64,000 nt of DNA from Gudongella sp049310905 (GTDB taxonomy: Bacteria > Bacillota > Clostridia > Tissierellales > Tissierellaceae): positions 18,569 to 82,568 of the forward strand of contig NZ_JBMEMN010000007.1 in assembly GCF_049310905.1 (NCBI RefSeq). Reading direction: 5' to 3'. Made by a program: the position numbers and the translations under genes. The notes under the pieces are model-generated. The model was not told where the DNA came from and did not search any database. It saw nothing but the letters and a program-made list of their open reading frames with translations. How positions within the stretch are numbered: position 1 is the stretch's first letter; every line of letters starts with the position of its first letter. Positions 35,294-43,500 of the stretch are shown here, piece after piece.

Positions 35294-35910
35294 GATTTAG
35301 CCCCCTCACTTTGATACTTTTCCCTCAGATTATGTGCAAGCCATATTGCTATTCCCAAGAGGAAGAATGCACTTGGTGGCATTATCATGATGGTCCATGG
35401 TGTCCACCAATCTCCAAAGATCTGAATTCCGAACAATGAACCGAATCCAAGAAGTTCCCTGAAGAAAGCAATAAAAAGTAGTACTCCAGTATATCCGATT
35501 CCATTTGCAATTCCGTCATAGAAGGAAGGCATCGGTTTGTTTTTCTGTGCATAGGCTTCAGCACGTCCCATAATTATGCAGTTTGTTATTATCAGGCCTA
35601 TGTAAGGTCCCAAGGCCTTGCTCATTTCAGGCATATATGCCTTGAGGAATATATCTACCATGATTACATATGCTGCAATTATAAGTACCTGAACCATCAT
35701 CCTTATGTGACCCGGAGTATAATTTCTTATTGCAGAAATGGTCAATGATGAAAATGCGGTTACAAATGTTGTTCCTATTCCCATTACAAGGGAATTGACC
35801 AGCAGGTTGGTTACGGCAAGTGCTGAGCAGATACCGATCAGCTGCCTAAGAATTGGGTTGTCCAGCCATACGCCCATTGAAAAAATCTCTCGTGTTTTTT
35901 GTTTTGCCAT
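35290..35910 (-). CDS. nqrD: NqrD/RnfE membrane subunit
   Basis: 206 residues, about six helices. It is paralogous to the next subunit: Cys28 in IGICSALAVT and the Cys in ITNCIIMGRAEA provide the second half of the expected membrane iron-sulfur site. The start is 3 bases after the nqrC stop and the end overlaps nqrE by 4 bases, as in tightly coupled pump operons. Confidence 0.92.
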   Translation of the reverse strand: MAKQKTREIFSMGVWLDNPILRQLIGICSALAVTNLLVNSLVMGIGTTFVTAFSSLTISAIRNYTPGHIRMMVQVLIIAAYVIMVDIFLKAYMPEMSKALGPYIGLIITNCIIMGRAEAYAQKNKPMPSFYDGIANGIGYTGVLLFIAFFRELLGFGSLFGIQIFGDWWTPWTIMIMPPSAFFLLGIAIWLAHNLREKYQSEGAKS

Positions 35911-35913
35911 GAC

Positions 35914-36504
35914 CTATTCCCCCCTTCTTTCCTGCAAAAATTCATGTATGTCATCATTCATGAAGTTTGCAACTGATTTGGAAGTCAGTGTGGCACCTGC
36001 GATGGCATCTACATTTGCACCAGGAGCAGGACTGTATACCACGTATTCTTCCTCTGAGCTTTCAGATATGTCCAGACCCCTGAACTGACTTAGGAATTCC
36101 TCATCTTCAATTCTTCCCCCAAGACCTGGAGTCTCTGACTGTTGTGTAAAGGTCAAGCCGAGCATTGTTTCATAATCCTCTGAAATTCCAACATAGCCTA
36201 CAATGCTTCCCCAAAGTCCCGCACCGGCAACGGGAAATGCATAGCCTTCGACTGAATCACCCTCCTGGTAGACAAAAACATCATCCTCAAGGGTTATTTT
36301 TTCACTAAAAAGCTCATCAACAGCTTCCACACTGTCGTCTTCAATTGGTATGTCAAATACATACAGAATCTTGGCCTGCAGCTCATACTCTTCGTTTGCA
36401 GCTACTCTATCAGCTGTAGAGTAGTTCATGTATGCAAGTATAAATGTAAAGATTGCCGTAAGCAGCGCCATGAAAACTATTGGGTACCAGAATGTTTTTT
36501 TCAT
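35914..36504 (-). CDS. nqrC: NqrC/RnfG FMN-binding subunit
   Basis: 196 residues. A single N-terminal helix anchors an extracytoplasmic domain ending in AGATLTSKSV, the site where FMN is attached covalently to Thr by ApbE-type transferases. The size matches RnfG (about 200) better than proteobacterial NqrC (about 257). The start overlaps the nqrB stop by 4 bases. No apbE gene is in the window. Confidence 0.9.
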   Translation of the reverse strand: MKKTFWYPIVFMALLTAIFTFILAYMNYSTADRVAANEEYELQAKILYVFDIPIEDDSVEAVDELFSEKITLEDDVFVYQEGDSVEGYAFPVAGAGLWGSIVGYVGISEDYETMLGLTFTQQSETPGLGGRIEDEEFLSQFRGLDISESSEEEYVVYSPAPGANVDAIAGATLTSKSVANFMNDDIHEFLQERRGE

Positions 36505-37484
36505 GCTGTCACCTCTTTCTTCGCTTCTGCCTTTTCCTTCCTGTAATTCTTGTATGCCTTAATGCTTTCATCAATAATCGGTGAGAATATATTCGCAACT
36601 AGAATTGCAAACATTACTCCACCGGCAAAAAGTGCAAATCCCCTTATTATTACAGTAACTGTTCCAATGATGACACCGTAGATCCACTTTCCTTCCTTTG
36701 TCTTGGTTGCAGATATTGGATCCGTTGCCATAAAGACGGTACCGAAAAGGAATCCGCCCACGACCATTCCATAAAGTGGATTTGGCACTGATGGAACCCC
36801 TGAAAAATGAAGAATGGAACTCAAGGCTGTAAAGCCTAGAATACAGCCAGCCATAATCTGCCATGATGCAACCTTTTTATAGATTAGATATGCACCTGCA
36901 AGAACGACAAGAATTGCACTTGTTTCACCTATTGATCCCGATACATTTCCAATTATAAGATCCATATAGGGAACAGTTCCTCCTGAATCCCTGTAAAGAA
37001 GCATTGGTGTAGCGGTTGATACCATTTCAATTCCCTGGTTTAAATATGTAGCGAAGCCTCCCGGAAATCCCATTGATGGATTTGTCCACTGAATTGTAAG
37101 CGGCTCTGGGAATGAAACGTAGACAAAGGCTCTGGCAACCAATGCCGGATTGAATATGTTCTTTCCAAATCCTCCAAATACCATTTTCCCGAACAGTACA
37201 CCAAATACAATCCCCACTGCTGCTATCCAGAAGGGAGTTGATGGCGGCAAGGTCATAGTGTAGAGCATACAGGTTATAATAACCGCCTCCGAGACCTTTT
37301 TATTCTTCTTTTTTTCATAAAGATATTCCGTTCCTATTCCGAATAGACCAACTACAAATAACAATAATAATACCCTTAGTCCGAAATAATATGTAGCCAC
37401 CAGCATCAGTGGAATCAATGAGTATATAACAGTTCTCATCATTTTTTGTTTAATAAAGTATTTTGCGACCAGATCTGAAAACAA
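36501..37484 (-). CDS. nqrB: NqrB/RnfD membrane subunit
   Basis: 327 residues, about nine to ten helices. The motif VSTATPMLL contains the Thr that would carry a second covalent FMN, and FGKNIFNPALVARAF and FMATDPISATKTKEGK are family signatures. The length is Rnf-like and lacks the N-terminal extension of NqrB. A TTG start at 37484 follows GGAGGTGA. It is the first gene of the operon, with a promoter about 45-75 bases upstream. Confidence 0.92.
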   Translation of the reverse strand: MFSDLVAKYFIKQKMMRTVIYSLIPLMLVATYYFGLRVLLLLFVVGLFGIGTEYLYEKKKNKKVSEAVIITCMLYTMTLPPSTPFWIAAVGIVFGVLFGKMVFGGFGKNIFNPALVARAFVYVSFPEPLTIQWTNPSMGFPGGFATYLNQGIEMVSTATPMLLYRDSGGTVPYMDLIIGNVSGSIGETSAILVVLAGAYLIYKKVASWQIMAGCILGFTALSSILHFSGVPSVPNPLYGMVVGGFLFGTVFMATDPISATKTKEGKWIYGVIIGTVTVIIRGFALFAGGVMFAILVANIFSPIIDESIKAYKNYRKEKAEAKKEVTA

Positions 37485-37528
37485 AAGATCACCTCCAAGT
37501 TGATATAAGTAATAAATTCCATACTATA

Positions 37529-37558
37529 TTAATACCACATTTTGACTGTTTAATTCAA
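37529..37558 (-). promoter_or_regulatory. Promoter of the nqrBCDEF operon
   Basis: On the - strand TTGAAT (37558-37553), an 18-base spacer and TATTAA (37534-37529). It is divergent from the promoter of the flavin reductase gene. Confidence 0.5.
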
Positions 37559-37583
37559 TATTATTTCGATACACCAACTTTAA

Positions 37584-37613
37584 TTGATATTATTACAGAA
37601 AGAGTGGTATAAA
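37584..37613 (+). promoter_or_regulatory. Promoter of the NADPH dehydrogenase gene
   Basis: TTGATA (37584-37589), an 18-base spacer and TATAAA (37608-37613), about 15 bases before a GAGGTG ribosome site. Confidence 0.55.
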
Positions 37614-37634
37614 TTAAGACGAGGTGATAAATAG

Positions 37635-38651
37635 ATGAAAGCATTTGAAAAATACACATTGAAGGATATGGAAATCAGAAATAGAATAGTTATGCCTCCC
37701 ATGTGTATGTACTCAAGCGATGATACAGGATCAGTACAGGAATTCCACAAAATGCACTACGGAGCGAGAGCAATCGGTGGAACAGGATTGATTATTCAAG
37801 AGGCAACGGCAGTTGAGCCAAGAGGCAGAATATCCGACAGAGATTTGGGACTTTGGTCTGATGATCAGCTAGAAGGAATGAAAAATCTGGTAGAAATCAT
37901 AAAAGGCTATGGTGCAAAAGCAGGAATACAGCTTGCTCATGCCGGGCGAAAATCAGAATCAATATCTGCCATTCCGGTTGCACCCTCTCCAATTCCATTT
38001 AGCGACGACTACAGGACACCCCATGAACTGGGTATTGAAGAAATCAAGGAAGTAAGGGAGAAATTCAAGGAAGCAGCAAAAAGGGCACTCCTTGCTGGCT
38101 ATGACCTGGTTGAGATACATGCTGCCCACGGATATCTGATACACGAATTCCTCTCCCCCATTACAAATAGAAGGACCGATCAATACGGAGGATCTCTCGA
38201 AAACAGAACAAGATTCTTAAAGGAGGTAATACAAGCTGTAAAGGAAGTGTGGCCTGATGAGAAACCATTGATCATAAGGGTATCAGCCACTGACTATCTC
38301 CCTGGTGGCATTGACGGTGATGAAATCGTAAGGATTGTTGACCAGGTAAAGAAAGAAATAGATATGGTACATGTCAGCTCAGGTGCAATTGCACCTGCCC
38401 AAATGAATCTCTATCCTGGATACCAGGTTCAGTTCGCTGAAAAGATCAGGAAGGAATGTGACATTCCAACTATTGCAGTTGGCCTTATCAAGAACTTTGA
38501 TCAGGTTGAGGAAATCCTTCAAAACGAGAGGGCTGATCTTGTCGCCCTTGGAAGGGAAATTCTCAGAAATCCAAACTGGGTTTGGAGCAATATGCATGAT
38601 CATGATATCGAAACAAAATATCCGGACCAGTATTTCAGAGCTTTTAAATAG
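37635..38651 (+). CDS. namA: Old-yellow-enzyme NADPH dehydrogenase (NamA/YqjM type)
   Basis: 338 residues, FMN-containing TIM barrel. It is of the YqjM class: the redox-tuning Cys24 is in PPMCMYS, the substrate His pair region is EIHAAHGYLIHEFLSP, and NRRTDQYGGSLENR is the family stretch. It reduces activated C=C bonds of enals, enones, nitro compounds or quinones. GAGGTG lies before the ATG. A perfect terminator follows. Confidence 0.92.
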   Translation: MKAFEKYTLKDMEIRNRIVMPPMCMYSSDDTGSVQEFHKMHYGARAIGGTGLIIQEATAVEPRGRISDRDLGLWSDDQLEGMKNLVEIIKGYGAKAGIQLAHAGRKSESISAIPVAPSPIPFSDDYRTPHELGIEEIKEVREKFKEAAKRALLAGYDLVEIHAAHGYLIHEFLSPITNRRTDQYGGSLENRTRFLKEVIQAVKEVWPDEKPLIIRVSATDYLPGGIDGDEIVRIVDQVKKEIDMVHVSSGAIAPAQMNLYPGYQVQFAEKIRKECDIPTIAVGLIKNFDQVEEILQNERADLVALGREILRNPNWVWSNMHDHDIETKYPDQYFRAFK

Positions 38652-38658
38652 AAATTAG

Positions 38659-38692
38659 AAATCCCCTGTCGGTTGCAACCGACAGGGGATTC
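38659..38692. terminator. Bidirectional terminator between namA and the parvulin gene
   Basis: A near-perfect 16-bp palindromic hairpin (ATCCCCTGTCGGTTG / CAACCGACAGGGGAT) lies 7 bases from one stop and 5 from the other. Confidence 0.85.
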
Positions 38693-38696
38693 TTGA

Positions 38697-39443
38697 TTAG
38701 TAAATTTCTACTGGATATTTAACTTTAAGACCTGATATTTTCTCCTGATACTTCGCTTCCTGCTTTCTTGCAAGAACCTGCTGCTGAACCTGCTCCTTAA
38801 CTTCTTCAAAGGCTGGCTCCTCTGCTTCATTCTTTGCATCAACACGGATGATATGGTATCCAAACTGAGTCTTAACAGGCTCTGAAATTGTTCCCACTTC
38901 CATATTGAAAGCAGCATCCTCAAATTCAGGAACCATCTGACCTCTTCCAAACTCTCCAAGTGTTCCTCCTGCTTCTTTTGAAGGACATGATGAATAGTTT
39001 GCAGCTGCCTCTTCAAAGTTTAGACCATCATTAAGCTCCTGGATTACCTCTTTTGCCTTATCTTCGTCTTCAACAAGGATATGGCTTGCCTTTAATGTTT
39101 CAGGCTGGCCGAAAACATTTTTGTTTTCCTGGAAGAATTCCTTCATCTCTTCCTCTTCCGCGTCGATATCTGCAACAAGCTTATTGAAGGCATATCCTTT
39201 AAGAAGATTCTTTTTAGTTGCTTCAAATGTCTCCTTAAATTCAGCTTCCTCTTCCATATTCTGCTCAAGAGCATCAAGATAAAGAAGCTCCTGATTAACC
39301 ATTTCTTCAATAACTCTCTTTATTCCCTCTGGGGATTGAAACTGCATAGCCACCTGGGGACCCATGTCGTTGAGGAATTTAAGTACTTCCTCTCTTGATA
39401 TTTCCTTGCCGTTAACTACTGCAACTAATTGTTGTTCCGTCAT
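38697..39443 (-). CDS. Parvulin-type peptidyl-prolyl isomerase without signal peptide
   Basis: 248 residues. A SurA/PrsA-like N-terminal chaperone region (about 1-110) precedes a PpiC rotamase domain (ASHILVEDEDKA, then GGTLGEFGRGQMVPEFE and GYHIIRV). There is no signal peptide or lipobox, unlike PrsA, so it is predicted cytoplasmic. It probably assists folding of soluble proteins. GGAGAG precedes the ATG at 39443. Confidence 0.88.
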   Translation of the reverse strand: MTEQQLVAVVNGKEISREEVLKFLNDMGPQVAMQFQSPEGIKRVIEEMVNQELLYLDALEQNMEEEAEFKETFEATKKNLLKGYAFNKLVADIDAEEEEMKEFFQENKNVFGQPETLKASHILVEDEDKAKEVIQELNDGLNFEEAAANYSSCPSKEAGGTLGEFGRGQMVPEFEDAAFNMEVGTISEPVKTQFGYHIIRVDAKNEAEEPAFEEVKEQVQQQVLARKQEAKYQEKISGLKVKYPVEIY

Positions 39444-39519
39444 CAAATCTCTCCTTTTTTAAATATATTCCTTTAAACCTTAACACAGGCTCAACACCTT
39501 GTCAAACCACCATATACAA

Positions 39520-39549
39520 AGAAAACCTCCTGGAAAAATCCAGGAGGTT
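39520..39549 (-). terminator. Terminator of the cold-shock gene
   Basis: On the - strand AACCTCCTGGA, a short T-rich loop and TCCAGGAGGTT, followed by TTCTTTG. The stem ends 12 bases after the csp stop. Confidence 0.75.
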
Positions 39550-39561
39550 AATGAGTCTAAA

Positions 39562-39759
39562 TTATACTGCTGTTATATTCTCAGCTTGAAGACCTTTTTG
39601 ACCTTCAACTACTTCAAACTCTACTTCTTGACCTTCTTCAAGAGTCTTGAAGCCGTCTTTTTGAATTTGTGAGTAGTGAGCAAATACATCGTTGCCTTCC
39701 TCAGTTGTAATAAATCCAAATCCTTTTTCTGCGTTAAACCATTTTACTGTACCTTTCAT
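39562..39759 (-). CDS. Cold-shock protein (CspA family)
   Basis: 65 residues, a single cold-shock OB-fold. Both RNA-binding motifs are intact: KGFGFI (RNP1) and VFAHYS (RNP2-like). It melts RNA structure at low temperature and is usually abundant. TTGGAGG precedes the ATG. The gene has its own strong promoter, a leader of about 120 bases and a terminator, so it is a single-gene unit. Confidence 0.96.
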   Translation of the reverse strand: MKGTVKWFNAEKGFGFITTEEGNDVFAHYSQIQKDGFKTLEEGQEVEFEVVEGQKGLQAENITAV

Positions 39760-39881
39760 TGCATAACCTCCAAAAATTTATTTCTTTAATTCATGTAACC
39801 TTTACAACAATAAATTTGAGTTATACTTTGATAAGGCAAACCAAAATTGTTGTTTCTTTTATTACTTCTGAATTAAAGCTC
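39760..39881 (-). promoter_or_regulatory. Long 5' leader of the cold-shock gene
   Basis: About 120 untranslated bases between the predicted start site and the csp ATG, AT-rich, with no open frame of note. Long leaders of csp genes often act as temperature-dependent RNA structures; I did not identify a specific cold-box match. Confidence 0.4.
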
Positions 39882-39887
39882 ATGTTA

Positions 39888-39916
39888 ATGATAACACCTT
39901 TATCCCCAAATTGCAA
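39888..39916 (-). promoter_or_regulatory. Promoter of the cold-shock gene
   Basis: On the - strand TTGCAA (39916-39911), a 17-base spacer and TATCAT (39893-39888). Confidence 0.6.
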
Positions 39917-39971
39917 GGTTTTTTTGCTTTTTATGCAAAAATAGCTGAATTCATCGATTTTTCCAACAATT

Positions 39972-40442
39972 CTACTTGTTGAACAGTCTAACCCTATCCT
40001 TTAACACATTCTCGAAATCAAATGTATGTCTTTCGTACTCCTTGTCCATATATGGTGAGCTAAGTATAAAATCAGCTGTGGCTCTGTTGTTTGCAACAGG
40101 TATATCATAGAGAACGGCAATCCTCAACAAGGCCTTCACATCGGGATCATGTGGCTGTGCTTCAAGGGGATCCCAGAAGAATATCATAAAATCGATTACT
40201 CCCTCAGCTATCCTGGCTCCAACCTGCTGGTCTCCACCAAATGGACCAGACATGTACCCTCTTACGGGCAGTCCTGTTCTCTCTTCGATCAGTCTTGCAG
40301 TTGTACCAGTTCCAACCAGGTGATGACCTGAAAGTATATCCTTGTTAGACCTTACCCACTCAATCAATTCATTTTTCATATTGTCATGGGCAATCAATGC
40401 GATATTTTTCTTTTTGCCCAATCTCAGTGTTGAACTCTGCAT
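39972..40442 (-). CDS. mgsA: Methylglyoxal synthase
   Basis: 156 residues. Converts dihydroxyacetone phosphate to methylglyoxal and phosphate, an overflow bypass of glycolysis. The family blocks are IALIAHDNMK, VGTGTTARLIEERTGLPV, SGPFGGDQQVGARIAEG and FFWDPLEAQPHDPDV, including the catalytic Asp and phosphate-binding residues. AGGAGGAGA precedes the ATG. It lies 24 bases downstream of the thioesterase gene. Confidence 0.95.
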   Translation of the reverse strand: MQSSTLRLGKKKNIALIAHDNMKNELIEWVRSNKDILSGHHLVGTGTTARLIEERTGLPVRGYMSGPFGGDQQVGARIAEGVIDFMIFFWDPLEAQPHDPDVKALLRIAVLYDIPVANNRATADFILSSPYMDKEYERHTFDFENVLKDRVRLFNK

Positions 40443-40466
40443 CCCTATCTCCTCCTCACATTAGAA

Positions 40467-41216
40467 TTATACCATAGGTGAAACAGGTTTCCAAAGGGTA
40501 TATCCCTGTGCATTCAATTCCCCATTGACAGATATGACATGGTTGAAAAACTTGTCATTTTTTTCATCTCTGGACCAATTGGTCTTGAACTCATCTCCAG
40601 GAAGAATCTCTTTCTTGTATACTATCCCAAGCTTATGAAGCATCATGCTGTCCAGAACTCCATCTTCCAGCCCCTCCTGCATCCATTCCACATATCTGAT
40701 ATTATTCACGTGGTTGTTGTTGTCAATATCACTTCGCCTTACTCTCATAATCCTAGATTCAACAAGATCTCCACTCAGCTCATCCATTTCAGTGAATTCC
40801 GGAAAGTTAAAATCCTCCACAAAGCTATACCTCTTCTGGATTTCATCCGGAATCCTCTTTGGTCTTCTCCTCTTGATGTCAAGAAAAACCCATTTTGTAG
40901 TTGCTTTTGCAACAATATTCTCTTCTACATCCATCATAACAAACTCCCTGGTAGCATAAAATCTGTCAAAGCTAGATGTCCATGTACCGATCACAACATT
41001 ATCCTTTGCCTTTGGATACTCTAATATTTCAGCTTCCCAGCGAAGGAGCATCCAGGCATAATCCTTCTTCGAAAGTTCCTCAAAGCCCACACCCAGACTA
41101 TCGCTGTGCCAAGAAGATGTTTCAGCCATATATGACAATATGTTCTCTGGTTTGATATAACCTTCCTTATCTGTATCGTAATAAGGTATGGTAAAGTTTC
41201 TCCAATATTTGCTCAT
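40467..41216 (-). CDS. Acyl-ACP thioesterase (FatA/FatB type)
   Basis: 249 residues built of two hot-dog folds. YYDTDKEGYIKPENILSYMAE and WMLLRWEAEIL mark the first and NNNHVNNIRYVEWM the second, matching bacterial acyl-ACP thioesterases that release free fatty acids from fatty-acid synthesis. GGAGGG precedes the ATG at 41216 and a consensus promoter lies just upstream. Confidence 0.88.
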   Translation of the reverse strand: MSKYWRNFTIPYYDTDKEGYIKPENILSYMAETSSWHSDSLGVGFEELSKKDYAWMLLRWEAEILEYPKAKDNVVIGTWTSSFDRFYATREFVMMDVEENIVAKATTKWVFLDIKRRRPKRIPDEIQKRYSFVEDFNFPEFTEMDELSGDLVESRIMRVRRSDIDNNNHVNNIRYVEWMQEGLEDGVLDSMMLHKLGIVYKKEILPGDEFKTNWSRDEKNDKFFNHVISVNGELNAQGYTLWKPVSPMV

Positions 41217-41235
41217 TTTTATCCCTCCAAAGGAT

Positions 41236-41265
41236 ATTATACATCAAAAGTGTTTTTTTTATCAA
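41236..41265 (-). promoter_or_regulatory. Promoter of the thioesterase-mgsA operon
   Basis: On the - strand TTGATA (41265-41260), an 18-base spacer and a perfect TATAAT (41241-41236). Confidence 0.65.
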
Positions 41266-41281
41266 TAATTTCGGATAAATG

Positions 41282-41310
41282 TTACAATCTACTAATTTGT
41301 GGTATATAGT
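41282..41310 (+). promoter_or_regulatory. Possible promoter of the DUF4332 gene
   Basis: TTACAA (41282-41287), a 17-base spacer and TATAGT (41305-41310), 28 bases before the ATG. The match is weaker than that of the divergent promoter. Confidence 0.4.
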
Positions 41311-41338
41311 AAGTAAGATATTGAAAAGGGGGGTAATT

Positions 41339-41743
41339 ATGGCAAAAATCAATGCAATCGAAGGCGTAGGAGATGCGTATGAAGCAAAGTTGAAGGAGAT
41401 GGGAATTGAAACGACAGAGAAGTTACTGGAAGTTGCAGCTGATAAGAAAGGTCGTACAAAGCTTGCCAAAGATTCAGGAATCAGTGAAAAACTCTTACTT
41501 ACATGGGTTAACCATTGTGACCTTTTCCGAGTCAAGGGAATTGGCCCCCAATATGCTGAAATTCTTGAAATCGCGGGGATTGATTCAGTCCCTGAGCTGG
41601 CAAGGAGAAATGCAGCCAGTGTATTGGAAAAAATGAAGGAAGTCAACTCAAGTAGACCAGTAGTCAGAGGTCTTCCAGCGCAGAAGCAGATAGAGAACTG
41701 GATTATCAGGGCTAAGGATCTGCCCAAAGTTGTAAAACACTAG
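41339..41743 (+). CDS. DUF4332 helix-hairpin-helix protein
   Basis: 134 residues with two helix-hairpin-helix-like repeats, each opening with a G-[VI]-G turn: INAIEGVGDAYEAKLKEMGI and FRVKGIGPQYAEILEIAGI. This arrangement is typical of DUF4332 and resembles DNA-binding or NAD-ligase-like HhH pairs. Nucleic-acid binding is likely but unproven. GGGGGG precedes the ATG at 41339; the frame extends upstream but without support. Confidence 0.82.
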   Translation: MAKINAIEGVGDAYEAKLKEMGIETTEKLLEVAADKKGRTKLAKDSGISEKLLLTWVNHCDLFRVKGIGPQYAEILEIAGIDSVPELARRNAASVLEKMKEVNSSRPVVRGLPAQKQIENWIIRAKDLPKVVKH

Positions 41744-41745
41744 GA

Positions 41746-41776
41746 GGAGGCTACATAAGTAGCTTCCTTTTTATTA
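41746..41776 (+). terminator. Terminator after the DUF4332 gene
   Basis: GGAGGCTAC, an ATAA loop and GTAGCTTCC followed by TTTTTATT. Confidence 0.8.
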
Positions 41777-41785
41777 TTACGAATA

Positions 41786-41869
41786 GGAAATTTCTACTTT
41801 CTCCAATCAAGAAATTTCCGTATATGAGTATCATAAAAGGCTTCCTTAATGAGTATTCGAAGGCTTTTA
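41786..41869. repeat. Two tandem inverted repeats upstream of the HerA-like gene
   Basis: GGAAATTTCT (41786-41795) and AGAAATTTCC (41810-41819) are perfect complements around a 14-base loop. Just downstream TAAAAGGCTTC (41834-41844) and GAAGGCTTTTA (41859-41869) pair with one mismatch. Neither is followed by a T-run, so they are not simple terminators. Both lie upstream of the promoter at 41872. Confidence 0.55.
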
Positions 41870-41871
41870 TA

Positions 41872-41900
41872 TTGAATAACACCATTTACTATATTACAAT
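41872..41900 (+). promoter_or_regulatory. Promoter of the HerA-like gene
   Basis: TTGAAT (41872-41877), a 17-base spacer and TACAAT (41895-41900). Confidence 0.55.
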
Positions 41901-41930
41901 TAAACAAAGAGAACAAAGGAGGGCGAGCAA

Positions 41931-43457
41931 ATGTCGGAGGGTTATAGATTTACAATAGGAAAGGGCGACGAAACCGTTCAGCTGCTTTCAAGAATGAGTA
42001 ATCGTCATGGATTGATAGCAGGCGCTACAGGTACCGGTAAAACAATTTCATTAAAGGTTCTTGCAGAACACTTCAGCGAAATCGGAGTCCCTGTTTTTCT
42101 TGCAGATGTAAAGGGAGACCTGGCAAGTCTAGCTGAGCCTGGTTCCATGAACGATAAGTTGAAGGAAAGAATAGATACAATCGGTCTGGAGAATTTCACT
42201 TTGGGCTCCTTTCCAATCCGTCTGTGGGATGTCTACGGAAAGCTTGGTCACCCTGTAAGGACAGATACAACCGAAATGGGTCCAATCCTCCTTTCAAGAC
42301 TGCTTGATCTTAACGAGGTCCAGACAGGTATTCTACATATTGCATTCAGAGTGGCCGATGAAAATGGATGGCTACTAATAGATCTGAAAGACCTTAGGTC
42401 AATGCTTCAGTATCTTGGAGACAACAGAAAGGAATACTCTCTTCAATACGGAAATATTGCACCTCAATCAATAGGCGCAATTCAAAGATCCCTACTTACA
42501 CTTGAATCTCAGGGAGGAGATATATTCTTCGGAGAGCCTTCCCTGGAAATAAAGGACCTCTTGATGACAGACATAAATGGCAAGGGCATTGTAAATGTTC
42601 TGGCATCACAGGATCTTTTCAACTCCCCCAGAATATATTCAACATTCCTCTTGTGGTTGCTTTCAGAGTTGTTTGAACAGCTGCCAGAGGTAGGTGATCC
42701 TGAAAAGCCAAAGATAGTATTCTTCTTTGATGAAGCCCACCTTCTTTTTAACGATACCCCAAAGGCTCTTCTTGAAAAGATTGAGCTGGTTGTACGGCTT
42801 ATCCGTTCAAAGGGCGTGGGAGTGTTCTTTGTAACACAGAATCCTGCTGATATTCCAGACTCAGTTCTTGGACAACTGGGCAATAGGATTCAGCATGCAC
42901 TAAGGGCATATACACCCAAGGAGCAGAAGGCAATCAAGTCAGCAGCAGAGACCTTCAGACAGAATCCAAAATTTGATGTTGAGGAAGCAATCACACAGCT
43001 AAGAACTGGTGAAGCCCTGGTTTCATTCCTGGATGAGGATGGCAAGCCATCGATCGTTGAAAAGGCTCTGATAGCTCCACCAAGAAGCATCATCGGAACA
43101 CTGGATCCAGCAAAGCGACAGGCGATCATCAATAATTCACCAATGTTCTACAAGTATACAGAACCCGTTGATGAGGAATCAGCCTATGAAATCATCCAGG
43201 CCAAGTATGAAAGAATTGTGGCACAGCAGCAAAATGAAGAAGATAAAAAAATTCGCCAGCTTGAAGAAAAAGAAGCAGAAAAGCTTCGAAAGGCTAGGGA
43301 AAAAGAAATTGCAAAAGAGAAAAAGGAAAGAGAAAAGGCATTAAAGAAGAATCCTCTTTACAAGGTTGGCAGAACTGCAGTTTCAACTCTTACCGGTGAT
43401 ATCGGCAGAAAAATTGCAAGAGGACTTCTCGGCAATGTTGGAAGTTTCTTTAAATAG
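41931..43457 (+). CDS. HerA-like DUF853 ATPase
   Basis: 508 residues of the FtsK/HerA superfamily, YjgR group. Walker A GATGTGKT lies near residue 35, Walker B is KIVFFFDEAHLLF, and the arginine-finger segment is near IQHALRAYTPKEQKA. A charged helical tail rich in Lys, Glu and Arg (about 425-480) follows. HerA proteins pump DNA, but YjgR relatives have no established role, and no NurA nuclease or defence gene is adjacent. AGGAGGG precedes the ATG at 41931. Confidence 0.88.
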   Translation: MSEGYRFTIGKGDETVQLLSRMSNRHGLIAGATGTGKTISLKVLAEHFSEIGVPVFLADVKGDLASLAEPGSMNDKLKERIDTIGLENFTLGSFPIRLWDVYGKLGHPVRTDTTEMGPILLSRLLDLNEVQTGILHIAFRVADENGWLLIDLKDLRSMLQYLGDNRKEYSLQYGNIAPQSIGAIQRSLLTLESQGGDIFFGEPSLEIKDLLMTDINGKGIVNVLASQDLFNSPRIYSTFLLWLLSELFEQLPEVGDPEKPKIVFFFDEAHLLFNDTPKALLEKIELVVRLIRSKGVGVFFVTQNPADIPDSVLGQLGNRIQHALRAYTPKEQKAIKSAAETFRQNPKFDVEEAITQLRTGEALVSFLDEDGKPSIVEKALIAPPRSIIGTLDPAKRQAIINNSPMFYKYTEPVDEESAYEIIQAKYERIVAQQQNEEDKKIRQLEEKEAEKLRKAREKEIAKEKKEREKALKKNPLYKVGRTAVSTLTGDIGRKIARGLLGNVGSFFK

Positions 43458-43476
43458 AAATAAATTATACTAACAA

Positions 43477-43500
43477 GGGAGTAGGCAATTGCCTACTCCC
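43477..43500. terminator. Bidirectional terminator between the HerA-like gene and the Tad operon
   Basis: GGGAGTAGGC, an AATT loop and GCCTACTCCC form a perfect stem. It overlaps the last base of the DUF192 gene on the other strand. Confidence 0.75.

Noticed and set aside
33594..37484. A standard Rnf complex
   Set aside because: RnfB and RnfC are missing and the last gene is an NqrF with a [2Fe-2S] plus FAD/NADH module, which Rnf does not have.
41167..41727. A 186-codon open frame on the - strand over the DUF4332 gene
   Set aside because: It lies antisense to a clear gene with a good ribosome site, runs into the thioesterase start, and its translation is Ser/Leu-rich without family features.
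41931..43457. HerA-type ATPase as part of an antiphage system
   Set aside because: No NurA, SIR2, DUF4297 or other effector gene is adjacent; the DUF853 type is widespread and often solitary.
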